This document shows positions 53,040-61,716 of a stretch of 64,000 bases of DNA, piece by piece. Under the pieces are notes generated by a model. It searched no databases and was not told the origin of the DNA. It saw only the letters and a program-made list of their open reading frames with translations. The DNA is taken from the NCBI RefSeq assembly GCF_030711405.1, contig NZ_JAULSI010000007.1:62001-126000 (forward strand), written 5' to 3'. Origin of the DNA: Massilia brevitalea. Its GTDB lineage: Bacteria; Pseudomonadota; Gammaproteobacteria; Burkholderiales; Burkholderiaceae_D. A program made the translations under genes and the position numbers. Numbering within the stretch: position 1 is the first letter of the stretch; each line of letters begins with the position of its first letter.

Positions 53040-53399
53040 TCAAAGAGGCATGGGTTTGTTGCTGTTCAGATCCAAAAAACCACGAATCAGACGATATGCC
53101 TTCCATACCCAGGCCACGCCCCAGACCAGGAAGGCCAGCGGGATGCCGACCACGGTGGCGAAAATGATACCGCCGACCACCATCCACAGCACGTAATACC
53201 AGAAGGAACGGATCATCCAGCTGTGGTGGCTGTAGACCATGCCCACGGTGTCCGGGCGTTTGACGTAATTCACGATCACCGGCAGGATCGACAGCGTGCC
53301 GAGCGAGAAGAAGAAGGTGGCTGCATGCACCAGGTAGAGGATGCGCGCGAGTTGCTTGGCGTCTTCGGTATCGCCGTCGAGTACGAGTTGTTGCGACAT
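53040..53399 (-). CDS. Small inner-membrane protein (COG3671/DUF4870-like)
   Basis: A 119-residue membrane protein with three hydrophobic segments (about residues 20-44, 63-84 and 84-104) and the blocks ARILYLVHAATFFF, IVNYVKRPDT..GMVYSHHSWMIRSFWY and YRLIRGFLDL. These fit the small COG3671/DUF4870-like membrane family. The function is unknown. AAGGAG lies six bases before the ATG, a strong site. Its neighbours cheV and trxC are on the same strand but separated by 76 and 89 bp. Confidence 0.75.
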   Translation of the reverse strand: MSQQLVLDGDTEDAKQLARILYLVHAATFFFSLGTLSILPVIVNYVKRPDTVGMVYSHHSWMIRSFWYYVLWMVVGGIIFATVVGIPLAFLVWGVAWVWKAYRLIRGFLDLNSNKPMPL

Positions 53400-53488
53400 G
53401 CTTGTCTCCTTCGGATCGGCCACGTTTGTCTCGATTGTAGCAGCCGCCCGTGGTAATTTCGCCAACTGCCCCAAGCGTGCGTGGCGTC

Positions 53489-53923
53489 CTACAGGTGCGA
53501 CTCGACCCAGGCAGTGATGCGCCCGGCATCCATCGCCCCAGCCTGGCGCGCCACCTCGCGCCCGCCCTTGAACAGCACCAGCGTCGGAATGCTGCGGATT
53601 GCGAAGCGCGCCGACACATCCTGGGCGCATTCGGTATCGAGCTTCAACAGGCGCACCCGCGGTTCGAGGCGCTGCGCAGCCTGCGCGTAGTGGGGCGCCA
53701 TCATCTTGCACGGCCCGCACCAGTCGGCCCAGAAGTCGACCAGCACCGGAATGTCGTTGCGGCCGACGTGGCGCGCAAATTGCTCGGACGTGACGTCCAG
53801 CGGTTTACCTGTGAACAAGGCTTGCGCGCACTTGCCGCAGACTGGGTTGTCGGACAGGCGCGCCGGCGCCAGGCGGTTGACGGCGTCGCATTGTGGGCAA
53901 ACGATGTGGATGGGGTCGCTCAC
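53489..53923 (-). CDS. trxC: Thioredoxin 2 (zinc-containing)
   Basis: A 144-residue cytosolic thioredoxin with an N-terminal zinc module (C9 and C12 in HIVCPQC, then CGKC) and the active site WADWCGPCKMM. A cis-Pro is in IRSIPTLVLF. It reduces disulfides and in many bacteria is part of oxidative-stress responses. The start is GTG 53923 behind a very strong GGAGGAG site; the frame continues upstream without homology. Length matches E. coli TrxC (139). Confidence 0.94.
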   Translation of the reverse strand: MSDPIHIVCPQCDAVNRLAPARLSDNPVCGKCAQALFTGKPLDVTSEQFARHVGRNDIPVLVDFWADWCGPCKMMAPHYAQAAQRLEPRVRLLKLDTECAQDVSARFAIRSIPTLVLFKGGREVARQAGAMDAGRITAWVESHL

Positions 53924-54067
53924 GGATTCTCCTCCGATGGTTGTTGCCGTGATTGTAAGCCGGCCACCGGAATCCTGTTGTCCTGGCGTCCCAAGCATGC
54001 GCCGCAGAAAGGACGCCGCGCGTAGAATCCGTCTTATCAATATTGCAAAATAGCGGACCACGATCCA

Positions 54068-54829
54068 ATGACTGCGCCTGACCATGCCTGCACCCACCTC
54101 ATCGGCTGCGCCGGCTGGAGCATCCACAAGGATGCTGCCCCCGCGTTCCCGGCCGAGGGCAGCCACCTCGAGCGCTACGCCGCCGTGTTCCCCATGGTGG
54201 AAATCAATACCTCCTTCTACCGCCCGCACCAGCCCAAGACCTATGCGCGCTGGGCCGAGTGCGTGCCCGAGGACTTCCGCTTCGCGGTCAAGGTCCCGCG
54301 CGCCATCACCCATGACGCCGCGCTGCGCGACGTCGATGCGCTGCTCGACAGCTTTGCCGGCGAAGTGCAGGTGCTCGGCCCCAAGCTGGGCGCGCTGCTG
54401 GTGCAGCTGCCGCCCAAGTTCGGCTTCCACGACCTCACCGTGCGCGACTTCTTCCTGCGCCTGCAGGAACGCTTCGGCTGCATGCTCGCCTGCGAGGGCC
54501 GCCATCCGAGCTGGTTCGGCGACACCGCCACCGAACTGCTGCGCGAACTCGGCGTGACGCGCGTGATCGCCGACCCGGCCGCCGGCCAGCCGGGCCCGCA
54601 CGTGCCGACCACGCAGGACGTCTACATGCGCCTGCACGGCACGCCGCGCATCTATTATTCGGCCTACACGCCCGCCTTTTTGGCGGACCTGGTGCGCGAG
54701 CTGGCCGACTACGCGGCGGCCGGGCGCCGCGCCTGGTGCGTGTTCGACAACACGGCCGCCTTCCAGGCGGTGCCGAACGCCCTCGACGTCTTGCGTGCGT
54801 GCCGGGACGGAACGCCGCTGGCGCCGTAA
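54068..54829 (+). CDS. DUF72 family protein (YecE-like TIM barrel)
   Basis: A 253-residue DUF72 protein. IGCAGWSIHK at the N-terminus, MVEINTSFYRPHQPKTYARW, FRFAVKVPRAITH, and a C-terminal WCVFDNTAAFQAVPNAL are the family's conserved blocks. The fold is TIM-barrel-like and the biochemical role is unknown. It is followed after 18 bp by the Mut7-C gene, so the two are probably co-transcribed. Confidence 0.9.
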   Translation: MTAPDHACTHLIGCAGWSIHKDAAPAFPAEGSHLERYAAVFPMVEINTSFYRPHQPKTYARWAECVPEDFRFAVKVPRAITHDAALRDVDALLDSFAGEVQVLGPKLGALLVQLPPKFGFHDLTVRDFFLRLQERFGCMLACEGRHPSWFGDTATELLRELGVTRVIADPAAGQPGPHVPTTQDVYMRLHGTPRIYYSAYTPAFLADLVRELADYAAAGRRAWCVFDNTAAFQAVPNALDVLRACRDGTPLAP

Positions 54830-54847
54830 TACTGCGATACTGCGGCC

Positions 54848-55657
54848 ATGGTCACGGCGACGTTTCGCTTCTACGACGAACTGAACGACTTCCTGCCGCG
54901 CGCGCGGCGCGGAAGGGAATTCGCCACGCCCTGCGCGCAGGCTGCCACCGTCAAGCACATGGTCGAGGCGCTCGGCGTGCCGCATACCGAGGCCGCGCTG
55001 GTCCTGGTGAATGGCGAAGCGGGCGGCTTCGGGCGGCTGCTGGAAGAGGGCGACCGGGTCGCGGTGTACCCGCGCTTCGCGACGCTGGACGTGACGGCGC
55101 TATCGCACTTGCCGCAGTTGCTGAAAGGGTCGCGTGGCTCGCAGGCGCCGCAGGAGTCCCAGGCTGCGCCGCGCTTCGTGGCCGACGCCCACCTCGGCGG
55201 CCTGGCGCGCCTGTTGCGCATGGCCGGCTTCGACACCCTGTACGACAACGGTTATCGCGACGACGAGATCGTCGCCATCGCGGCCGAAGAAGACCGCATC
55301 GTGCTCACGCGCGACCGCGAGCTGCTGAAGCGGCGCGCCGTCAGCCAGGGTTGCTACCTGCATGCCATCAAGCCGGAACTGCAGTTGCGCGAACTGTTCG
55401 GGCGCCTCGGCCTGGCGCCGGGCGCCCAGCCGTTTTCGCTCTGCCTGCACTGCAACCTGGCCCTGCGCGCGGTCGACAAGGCACTGGTGCTGGACGGGTT
55501 GCCGCCCTCGGTGCGCGAGTTGCATGAAGAATTCACGACCTGCGAGGCGTGCCGGCGCGTGTTCTGGAAGGGTTCGCACCACAGGCGCATGCAGGCGCTG
55601 CTCGACACGGTGGCCGAGGGCGCCAGGCATGGCGAACGGGGAGAGCCGGCAACATGA
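54848..55657 (+). CDS. Ubiquitin-like domain fused to Mut7-C RNase-type domain
   Basis: A 269-residue two-domain protein. Residues 1-85 resemble the Mut7-C ubiquitin-like domain (ATFRFYDELNDFLPRARRGR..VYPRFATLDV). After a Ser/Gln linker, residues 108-260 are a Mut7-C domain with a PIN-like acidic site (FVADAHLGGLARLLRMAGFDTLY, DNGYRDDEI, LTRDRELLKR). A zinc ribbon formed by CLHC and CEAC lies in the C-terminal part. A nuclease role on RNA is inferred from the fold; substrates are unknown. It ends in an ATGA overlap with the next gene. Confidence 0.88.
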   Translation: MVTATFRFYDELNDFLPRARRGREFATPCAQAATVKHMVEALGVPHTEAALVLVNGEAGGFGRLLEEGDRVAVYPRFATLDVTALSHLPQLLKGSRGSQAPQESQAAPRFVADAHLGGLARLLRMAGFDTLYDNGYRDDEIVAIAAEEDRIVLTRDRELLKRRAVSQGCYLHAIKPELQLRELFGRLGLAPGAQPFSLCLHCNLALRAVDKALVLDGLPPSVRELHEEFTTCEACRRVFWKGSHHRRMQALLDTVAEGARHGERGEPAT

Positions 55658-56064
55658 ACGAGCGCGCCGTCCTGCCGTTCCCGGTGCGGGTGGAGTGCCC
55701 GCCCGGCGCCTGCGTGTGCGAGCGCGAACGTCTGCTGGCCGATCCCGCGGGCGACCATCGACCGCTGGCCATCGACCGCAAGCAGGAACAGAACCTGGTG
55801 GCGCGCATCGAGCGCGTGAGCGATTACCGGGACCTGCAGCACGTGCAGGCCCTGATCCGCCAGAACGTCGGCGCCGAACTGCGCATCGCGCCGGGGCCGA
55901 ACGAGGTGCGCACGGTGCGCGGCATCATCGTCGTGCTCGAGGAAAAGCCGGGCCTGTGCAAGAAGGTGAGGCAGTCGGTGCCGGCCGCGGTGCGGCGGCT
56001 ATTGCAGGAGCGGCCCGAGATCGCCTACGCCATCCTCGACGCGCACGATTTGTTCGGGCAATAG
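55654..56064 (+). CDS. Conserved hypothetical protein coupled to the Mut7-C gene
   Basis: A 136-residue protein that I cannot assign to a named family. Near the N-terminus is a compact Cys motif, VECPPGACVCERERLLAD. A helical Arg/Glu-rich region with RIERVSDYRDLQHVQALI follows. Then comes a beta-rich piece with IAPGPNEVRTVRGIIVVLEE and KPGLCKKVRQSVPAA, ending AYAILDAHDLFG. There is no signal peptide or membrane span. The ATGA overlap with the upstream nuclease-like gene and convergence with udk define it as last gene of the DUF72/Mut7-C unit, suggesting a related (perhaps RNA-linked) job. Confidence 0.7.
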   Translation: MNERAVLPFPVRVECPPGACVCERERLLADPAGDHRPLAIDRKQEQNLVARIERVSDYRDLQHVQALIRQNVGAELRIAPGPNEVRTVRGIIVVLEEKPGLCKKVRQSVPAAVRRLLQERPEIAYAILDAHDLFGQ

Positions 56065-56076
56065 CGGCTCAGCGGT

Positions 56077-56718
56077 TCAGGAGCGCTGCAGCCCGCCGAT
56101 CACGCTCGCGACCTTGGTGGTGATGACATCGACCGCCGGGCCGTTGGCGCCGTGCGGCAGGATCACGTCGGCGTGGCGCTTGGTCGGCTCGATGAACTGC
56201 TTGTGCATCGGACGCACCGTTTCCAGGTACTGGTTGACGATGCTTTCCACGGTACGGCCACGCTCGGTGATATCCCTTTGCATGCGGCGGATGAAGCGCA
56301 CATCGGGCGCGGTGTCGACGAAGATCTTCAGCGACATCATCTTGCGCAGGTCGGCATCGTACAGGGCGAACAGGCCTTCGATCAGGATGATCGGGGCCGG
56401 CTTGACGGGAATGGTCTTGTTCGAGCGGTTGTCGATCGTGAAGTCGTATTCCGGCATTTCGATCGCTTCGCCGTTGCGCAAGGCGCGCACGTGCTGTACC
56501 AGCAGCGGCCAGTCGAAGGCCTGCGGGTGGTCGTAGTTCTGCTTGCGGCGTACTTCGGGGGTGAGGTCGGACTGGTCGCGGTAGTAATCGTCCTGCATCA
56601 CGACCGAGACGACGTCGGAGCCGAACGAGGCGAGGACTTGCTGGGACACCGTTGACTTGCCACTGCCGCTACCGCCGGCGACACCAATGACAAACGGAGG
56701 GGTAAAGATTGCATTCAT
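56077..56718 (-). CDS. udk: Uridine kinase
   Basis: A 213-residue P-loop kinase phosphorylating uridine and cytidine in pyrimidine salvage. Walker A is GVAGGSGSGKST, with VSVVMQDDYYRDQ, NYDHPQAFDWPLL and the LID region around RRMQRDITERGRT. The ATG at 56718 gives exactly the length of E. coli Udk; the open frame continues upstream without homology. Confidence 0.95.
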   Translation of the reverse strand: MNAIFTPPFVIGVAGGSGSGKSTVSQQVLASFGSDVVSVVMQDDYYRDQSDLTPEVRRKQNYDHPQAFDWPLLVQHVRALRNGEAIEMPEYDFTIDNRSNKTIPVKPAPIILIEGLFALYDADLRKMMSLKIFVDTAPDVRFIRRMQRDITERGRTVESIVNQYLETVRPMHKQFIEPTKRHADVILPHGANGPAVDVITTKVASVIGGLQRS

Positions 56719-56806
56719 CCCGACATGATACCGGAGCAGCGGCTGAACCAACAAGGCTGAATGCGGCGCGTGGCGCATCGGCCATGCCGCGCCGCCCCCT
56801 GGCTGC

Positions 56807-57127
56807 TTACATCTTGACAAGGTATTTCAGGACGAAACCGGCCACCAGCGAGCCGGCCATCAGCAGCGACAGGCCGCCGTGCAGCGCATCGCTGCCGATC
56901 GACACCTGGCGCGACATTTCTTCCTTGCTGATCTTGCCGGGGCGCGACAGCACGACCGGACGCAGCAGGCCCTGGATGCCGAGCACGATCAGGCCAAAGC
57001 CGATCAGCGATTCGCCCACCAGGGCGCGCTGCAGGCCGAAGAAGAGCCCGCTGACACCCAGTATCATGCCGAACAGGAACCAGAAAGCGCGCGAGCCGGC
57101 GTAGAGCGTGAGTTTGGAAAAGTCCAT
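56807..57127 (-). CDS. Small three-span membrane protein of unknown function
   Basis: A 106-residue protein with three predicted membrane helices (about 11-35, 40-62 and 82-103) separated by a polar loop, LSRPGKISKEEMSRQVSIGS. I do not recognise a family. ATG 57127 (MDFSKLTLYAGSRAF) is the most plausible start, although no strong ribosome site is visible. It lies between the EamA transporter and udk genes on the same strand. Confidence 0.6.
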   Translation of the reverse strand: MDFSKLTLYAGSRAFWFLFGMILGVSGLFFGLQRALVGESLIGFGLIVLGIQGLLRPVVLSRPGKISKEEMSRQVSIGSDALHGGLSLLMAGSLVAGFVLKYLVKM

Positions 57128-57155
57128 GGATTTGTCGGGAGCGTTAAACCGGACA

Positions 57156-58031
57156 TTATAGCGGTGCGCCCGGCCCGCGCAGGCGCAGCTGCCAGCGCGG
57201 GCCGAACACGACGAGCGCCAGCGACAGCACGACCAGCACGATGCCGGCCCATTGCCAGGGCGTGACGCGGTCGCCCAGCGCGAGCATGCCGGCCGCGATG
57301 CCAACCGGCGGCACGGCGAGGCTGAAGGGCGCCACGCGGTTCGCCGGATGGCGTTTCAGCAAGCCGGTCCACATCGCATACCCGAGGATGGTGGCGAACC
57401 AGCCGAGGTAGGCCAGCGACGCCCAGCCTGTCGGCGACAGGCCGCGCCAGTCCCAGCGCGTGCCTGGCGGATCGAAGACAAGCGACAGCAGGACAAAAGG
57501 CGGCACCGCCACCAGGCTGCTCCAGACCATGAAGGACAGCACGTTGAAATCCGGCGCGATGTCGCGGATGCGCCGCACCACGATGTTCGAGGCGCCCCAC
57601 ATCGCGCCCGAGGCGACGGTGAGGACCAGGCCGATGACCGTTACCTCCGAGCCGCGCCCGAAGAAATCGGCGCAGAAGCAGGCCAGGCCCAGCGCCGCGA
57701 TCGCCATCGCCGCCTGCAGCGGCCGTCCGACGCGTTCGCCCAGCAGCACGTAGCCGAGCAGGGCGGTAAAGAAGACCTGCATCTGCAGCATCACCGGCGC
57801 CAGCGCCGCCGACATGCCGGCGCGCAGCGCCAGGAACAGCAGGCCAAACTGGCCAACGCCCTGGAACAGCCCGTACAGCAGCACCCAGCGCGCCGGCAGG
57901 CGCGGCGGGCGCACGAACAGGGCCAGCGGCAGGAAGGCGAACAGGTAGCGCCCGGCGCCGAGCTGGAAGGGCGTCAGCTCGCGCAGGCCGAGCTTCATGG
58001 CCACGAAGTTGGTGCCCCAGACCAGCACCAC
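57156..58031 (-). CDS. EamA/RhaT-family drug/metabolite transporter
   Basis: About 291 residues with ten expected membrane helices in two EamA repeats. LVWGTNFVAMKLGLRELTP opens the first and TVASGAMWGASNIVVRRIRD the second. Probably an exporter of amino acids or metabolites. The start is uncertain. GTG 58031 begins inside the first helix, but the same frame upstream reads KDYLAAL, as usual for this family, without any ATG, GTG or TTG before the livF 3' end. A CTG start at 58037 or a sequence error is possible. Confidence 0.82.
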   Translation of the reverse strand: MVLVWGTNFVAMKLGLRELTPFQLGAGRYLFAFLPLALFVRPPRLPARWVLLYGLFQGVGQFGLLFLALRAGMSAALAPVMLQMQVFFTALLGYVLLGERVGRPLQAAMAIAALGLACFCADFFGRGSEVTVIGLVLTVASGAMWGASNIVVRRIRDIAPDFNVLSFMVWSSLVAVPPFVLLSLVFDPPGTRWDWRGLSPTGWASLAYLGWFATILGYAMWTGLLKRHPANRVAPFSLAVPPVGIAAGMLALGDRVTPWQWAGIVLVVLSLALVVFGPRWQLRLRGPGAPL

Positions 58032-58089
58032 GCACAGGGCGGCGAGATAATCCTTGCCGCCGAGCGCGCCGCCGGACGTGGGACCGGGC

Positions 58090-58818
58090 TCAGTGCGCGT
58101 GGCCGCCCCCGAGGTAGGCCGCCACCACCTTCGGATCGTGCTTCAGGCTCTCGGCCGGGCCATGCACCGAGATGCGGCCGTTCTCCAGCACGTAGCCATA
58201 GTCGGCTACGTTCAGGGCGGCGGCGGCGAACTGCTCGACCAGCAGCATGGTCACGCCCTCGGCCTTCAGGCGCGTGATGATGCGGAAGACTTCCTCGACC
58301 AGGATCGGCGCCAGGCCCATCGACGGCTCGTCGAGCAGCACCACGTCCGGGTTCAGCATCACGGCGCGCGCCATGGCCAGCATCTGCTGCTCGCCGCCGG
58401 ACAGCGTGCCGGCCAGCTGCTCGCGCCGCTCCTTCAGGCGCGGGAACAGTTCCATCGCCCGTTCCAGGTCGCGCTGGACGTCGCCTTTCGGCCGCGCGCG
58501 GGTAAAGCGCGGAAAGGCGCCCAGCAGCAGATTGTCGGTCACGCTCATGGTGGCGAACACGCGCCGTCCTTCCGGCGAGTGCGCCAGGCCGCTGCGCGCG
58601 ATGCGGTGCGAGTCCAGGCCGGTGATGTCCTTGCCGTCCAGCGTGACGGTGCCGCCGCGCGGCTTGATCATGCCGGAGATGGCGCGCATGGTGGTGGTCT
58701 TGCCGGCGCCGTTCGAGCCGATCAGGGTCACCAGGCTGCCCTTCGGCACCTCCAGCGAGATGCCGTGCAGGACTTGCACCTTGCCGTAGGCCGCTTCCAG
58801 ATTCTGTATGCTCAGCAT
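58090..58818 (-). CDS. livF: Branched-chain amino acid ABC transporter ATPase LivF
   Basis: A 242-residue ABC ATPase. Walker A is GSNGAGKTT (34-42), signature LSGGEQQML, Walker B VVLLDEPSMGLAP, and H-loop region LLVEQF. LAHSPEGRRVFATMSVTDNLLLGA identifies LivF. It pairs with the LivG domain of the upstream fused gene to energise uptake. It starts 11 bp after that gene. A His-rich GGGHAH tail ends it. Confidence 0.95.
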   Translation of the reverse strand: MLSIQNLEAAYGKVQVLHGISLEVPKGSLVTLIGSNGAGKTTTMRAISGMIKPRGGTVTLDGKDITGLDSHRIARSGLAHSPEGRRVFATMSVTDNLLLGAFPRFTRARPKGDVQRDLERAMELFPRLKERREQLAGTLSGGEQQMLAMARAVMLNPDVVLLDEPSMGLAPILVEEVFRIITRLKAEGVTMLLVEQFAAAALNVADYGYVLENGRISVHGPAESLKHDPKVVAAYLGGGHAH

Positions 58819-58829
58819 GGTTTTTCCTC

Positions 58830-60803
58830 TCAGGTGCGCGCTGCGGCGCTGGCCGATGTTGGGGCCGATGTATCAGGCTGAACCGATTCGCTGGCGCCGC
58901 CCAGGTAGGCCTCGATGACTTTCGGATCGGCCTGCACGCTGGCCGGGTTCCCCTCGGCGATCTTCTGGCCGAAGTCGAGCACCGTGACCGTGTCCGAGAT
59001 CGACATCACCACGTCCATGTGGTGCTCGATCAGGATGATGGTGATGCCATGGTCGCGGATCTTGCGGATGATGGCCATCAGCTCGCGGATGTCGGGGGCG
59101 GTGAGGCCGGCGGCCGGCTCGTCGAGCAGCAGCAGGCGCGGGTTCAGCCCGAGCGCGCGGCCGATCTCCAGCAGGCGCTGCTTGCCGTAGGGGAGGTTGC
59201 GCGCTTCCTCGTCGGCCAGGTCGGACAGACCCACGAACTCCAGGATGGCCGCGGCGCGCTTCCTCGCCGCCGCTTCCTCGCGGCGCAGGCGCGGTGTTTT
59301 CATCATCGCATCGAACACGTTCGAGCGGAAGCTGTGGTGCAGGCCGACCAGCACGTTCTCGGTGGCGGTCATTTCGCCGAACAGCTGCACGTTCTGGAAA
59401 GTGCGCGCCACGCCGCCGAGGGCGATCTGCGCCGGCGAACGGCCGGTGATGGTGTCGCCCGCGAACACCACCCTGCCGGCGGTCGGCTTGTAGATGCCGG
59501 TGAGGACGTTCATCATCGTGCTCTTGCCCGAGCCGTTGGGGCCGATCAGGCCGTGCACGGCGCCGCGCTGCACGTTCAGGTCGACCTGGTTCAGCGCCTT
59601 CAGGCCGCCGAACTGCATCAGGATCTGCTCGGCGCGCAGCAAGTCGCCGCTGCCGCTGCCCATTGCTACGCCCTCGAACGGGTCGGTCTGGCGGTCGGCG
59701 TCCAGCGCGCGGGTATGCGCCACGCGCCGCCCCAGCAACTGGCGGAAGAAACCGACGATGCCGTCCTGCAGGTAGTAGACGACGAACAGCGTCATCAGGC
59801 CGAAGATGGTCAGGCGCCAGTCGACCATGTTCTCGATGCGGTAGGCCCAGACGGCCAGGCCGATGGTGGCGACCAGCGGCACCAGCACCTTGCGCGCCGT
59901 GGTGCGTCCGCGCGCCAGGGCAATGCCCGAGCCCACGACGCCCAGCACGGCGGCGGCCAGCGCGATCTGGCGGAACAGCACGATGTCGGCCAGGAGGCTG
60001 GGCAGCATGACGACGATGATGGCGCCGATAATCGAGCCGGTACGGGTCTTGCGTCCGCCCATGATCACCGCCAGCAGGAACAGGATGGTCAGCTCGAAGT
60101 TGTAGGTGTTCGGCGAGACGTATTGTTCCGAGTAGGCGTACAGGCTGCCGGCCAGGCCCGCCAGGCCGGCGCTGATGACGAAGGCATACACCTTGTAGCG
60201 GTACACCGACACGCCCATGCAGTCCGAGGCGATCGGGCTGTCGCGCAGGGCTTCGAAGGCGCGCCCGAAATGGGACTTGAGCAGGAAGTGCACCACGGTG
60301 AGCGCGGCCACCATGAAGATCGCCACCATGTAGAAGTATTCGGTCTCGTGCAGCTCGCGTCCGAACAGGCTCGGCTTGGTCAGCGTGATGCCCATCGGAC
60401 CCTGCGTAATGAAGGACATCTCGTTGATCAGGATCTGGATGATGGTGCCGAAGGCAAGCGTCACCATGGCGAGATACGGGCCGGTCACGCGCAGGGCCGG
60501 CAGCGCGAGAATGGCGCCGAACAGCGCGGTCACCACGATACTGGCGGGCACCGCCAGGAACCAGGGCGTGCCGAAGTGCATGATCAGCACCGCCGTCACG
60601 TACGAGCCGATACCGAACAAACCGGCATGGCCGAGCGACACCTGGCCGGTGTAGCCGACCACGATGTCCAGCCCGAACAGCAGGATCGCGTAGATCAGGA
60701 TGGTTTCGACCAGGTGCACGTAATACGGGTTGGTGACGAACAGCGGGAACAGCGCCAGCCCGACGATCCCGATGGCGGAAAACAGTACGGTGTTTTTCGT
60801 CAT
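58830..60803 (-). CDS. Fused branched-chain amino acid ABC permease-ATPase LivM-LivG
   Basis: A 657-residue fusion. Residues 1-360 are the LivM permease (VVGYTGQVSLGHAGLFGIG, the EAA-type RAFEALRDSPIASDCMG). A Gly/Ser-containing linker lies at about 362-388. Residues 389-640 are the LivG ATPase: Walker A GPNGSGKST (421-429), VARTFQNVQLF, the LivG-type signature LPYGKQRLLEI, Walker B LLLLDEPAAGL, and IEHHMDVV. In E. coli these are separate genes; the fused form is seen in Burkholderiales relatives. There is no frameshift. The stop of livH lies 2 bp upstream. Confidence 0.93.
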   Translation of the reverse strand: MTKNTVLFSAIGIVGLALFPLFVTNPYYVHLVETILIYAILLFGLDIVVGYTGQVSLGHAGLFGIGSYVTAVLIMHFGTPWFLAVPASIVVTALFGAILALPALRVTGPYLAMVTLAFGTIIQILINEMSFITQGPMGITLTKPSLFGRELHETEYFYMVAIFMVAALTVVHFLLKSHFGRAFEALRDSPIASDCMGVSVYRYKVYAFVISAGLAGLAGSLYAYSEQYVSPNTYNFELTILFLLAVIMGGRKTRTGSIIGAIIVVMLPSLLADIVLFRQIALAAAVLGVVGSGIALARGRTTARKVLVPLVATIGLAVWAYRIENMVDWRLTIFGLMTLFVVYYLQDGIVGFFRQLLGRRVAHTRALDADRQTDPFEGVAMGSGSGDLLRAEQILMQFGGLKALNQVDLNVQRGAVHGLIGPNGSGKSTMMNVLTGIYKPTAGRVVFAGDTITGRSPAQIALGGVARTFQNVQLFGEMTATENVLVGLHHSFRSNVFDAMMKTPRLRREEAAARKRAAAILEFVGLSDLADEEARNLPYGKQRLLEIGRALGLNPRLLLLDEPAAGLTAPDIRELMAIIRKIRDHGITIILIEHHMDVVMSISDTVTVLDFGQKIAEGNPASVQADPKVIEAYLGGASESVQPDTSAPTSASAAART

Positions 60804-60805
60804 GG

Positions 60806-61696
60806 TCAGACCTTCTTGATGGCGGCTTTGCCGAACAAACCGGACGGCTTGATGGCCAGCACCAGCAGCAGCAGCAGCAGGGCCGGCACGTCCTTGTAGC
60901 CGGTCGAGATGTAGTAGCCGGCCGTGGTTTCCGAAATGCCCATGATCAGCCCGCCGACGATGGCGCCCACGCCCGAGGTCAGGCCGCCGATGATGGCGAC
61001 AGCGAATGCCTTCAGGCCGAGCGAGGCGCCCATGGTGGCGCCGGTGAGGGTGACCGGGGCCACCAGCACGCCGGCGAACGCCGCCGTAGCCGAGGACAGC
61101 GCGTACGAGAAAGTGATCACGCGGCCGGTGTTGATGCCCATCAGGCCGGCGGCGTCGCGGTCGTTCGAGGTGGCGACCACGGCCTTGCCGTAGATCGACT
61201 TGCGGTTAAAGAGTTCCACCGCCAGCATGATGAGTAAAGCGCCGACGATCACCGCCACCTGCATCGGCTGCACGTTCGCGCCCATCACCTGGAACGGGGT
61301 CGAGTCGAGCGGCGAGGGGAAGGGCATGTCTTCCTTGCCCCAGATGTTTTCGGCGATGTTTTTGAAGATGATGGCCAGCGCGATGGTCGACATGATCCAG
61401 CCGAATTCCGATTTCAGCTTGATCGCCGGGCGCACGCCGATCCACTCGACAAAGGCGCCCTGGAAGGCGCCGAACAGGATGACGACCGGGATCATGACCC
61501 AGTAGCTGAGGTAGGGGCCGCCGTGCACGCCGCCGGTCAGGCTGAGGCCGACCAGGGCGCCGAGCATCAGGGCTTCGCCCTGGCCGAAGTTCAGCGTGCC
61601 GGAGGTGGCAAAGGTTAATTGGTAGCCGAATGCGATGACGGCATAGATCATGCCGAGTGCAATCCCGCTGAAGACCAGCTGCAGAAGAATTTCCAT
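60806..61696 (-). CDS. livH: Branched-chain amino acid ABC transporter permease LivH
   Basis: A 296-residue integral membrane permease. ILLQLVFSGIALGMIYAVIAFGY opens it, with NFGQGEALMLGALVG, ATSNDRDAAGLMGIN (the ATPase-contact loop) and LGLKAFAVAIIGGLTSGVGA. I use ATG 61696 (MEILLQL), preceded by AGGGTGA. The frame is open to 61732, but the extra residues come from the adjacent repeat element. It forms the channel with the LivM domain. Confidence 0.94.
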   Translation of the reverse strand: MEILLQLVFSGIALGMIYAVIAFGYQLTFATSGTLNFGQGEALMLGALVGLSLTGGVHGGPYLSYWVMIPVVILFGAFQGAFVEWIGVRPAIKLKSEFGWIMSTIALAIIFKNIAENIWGKEDMPFPSPLDSTPFQVMGANVQPMQVAVIVGALLIMLAVELFNRKSIYGKAVVATSNDRDAAGLMGINTGRVITFSYALSSATAAFAGVLVAPVTLTGATMGASLGLKAFAVAIIGGLTSGVGAIVGGLIMGISETTAGYYISTGYKDVPALLLLLLVLAIKPSGLFGKAAIKKV

Positions 61697-61716
61697 GATG
61701 TTCACCCTAAGAGGTC

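Noticed and set aside
58830-60803. Possible read-through or frameshift artefact joining livM and livG
   Set aside because: The linker is continuous, in frame and lacks a decayed stop or start. Fusions of this type are known in the order.
59019-60899. 626-codon plus-strand open frame opposite livM-livG and the livH end
   Set aside because: It crosses two well-supported transporter genes on the other strand; composition is shadow-like.
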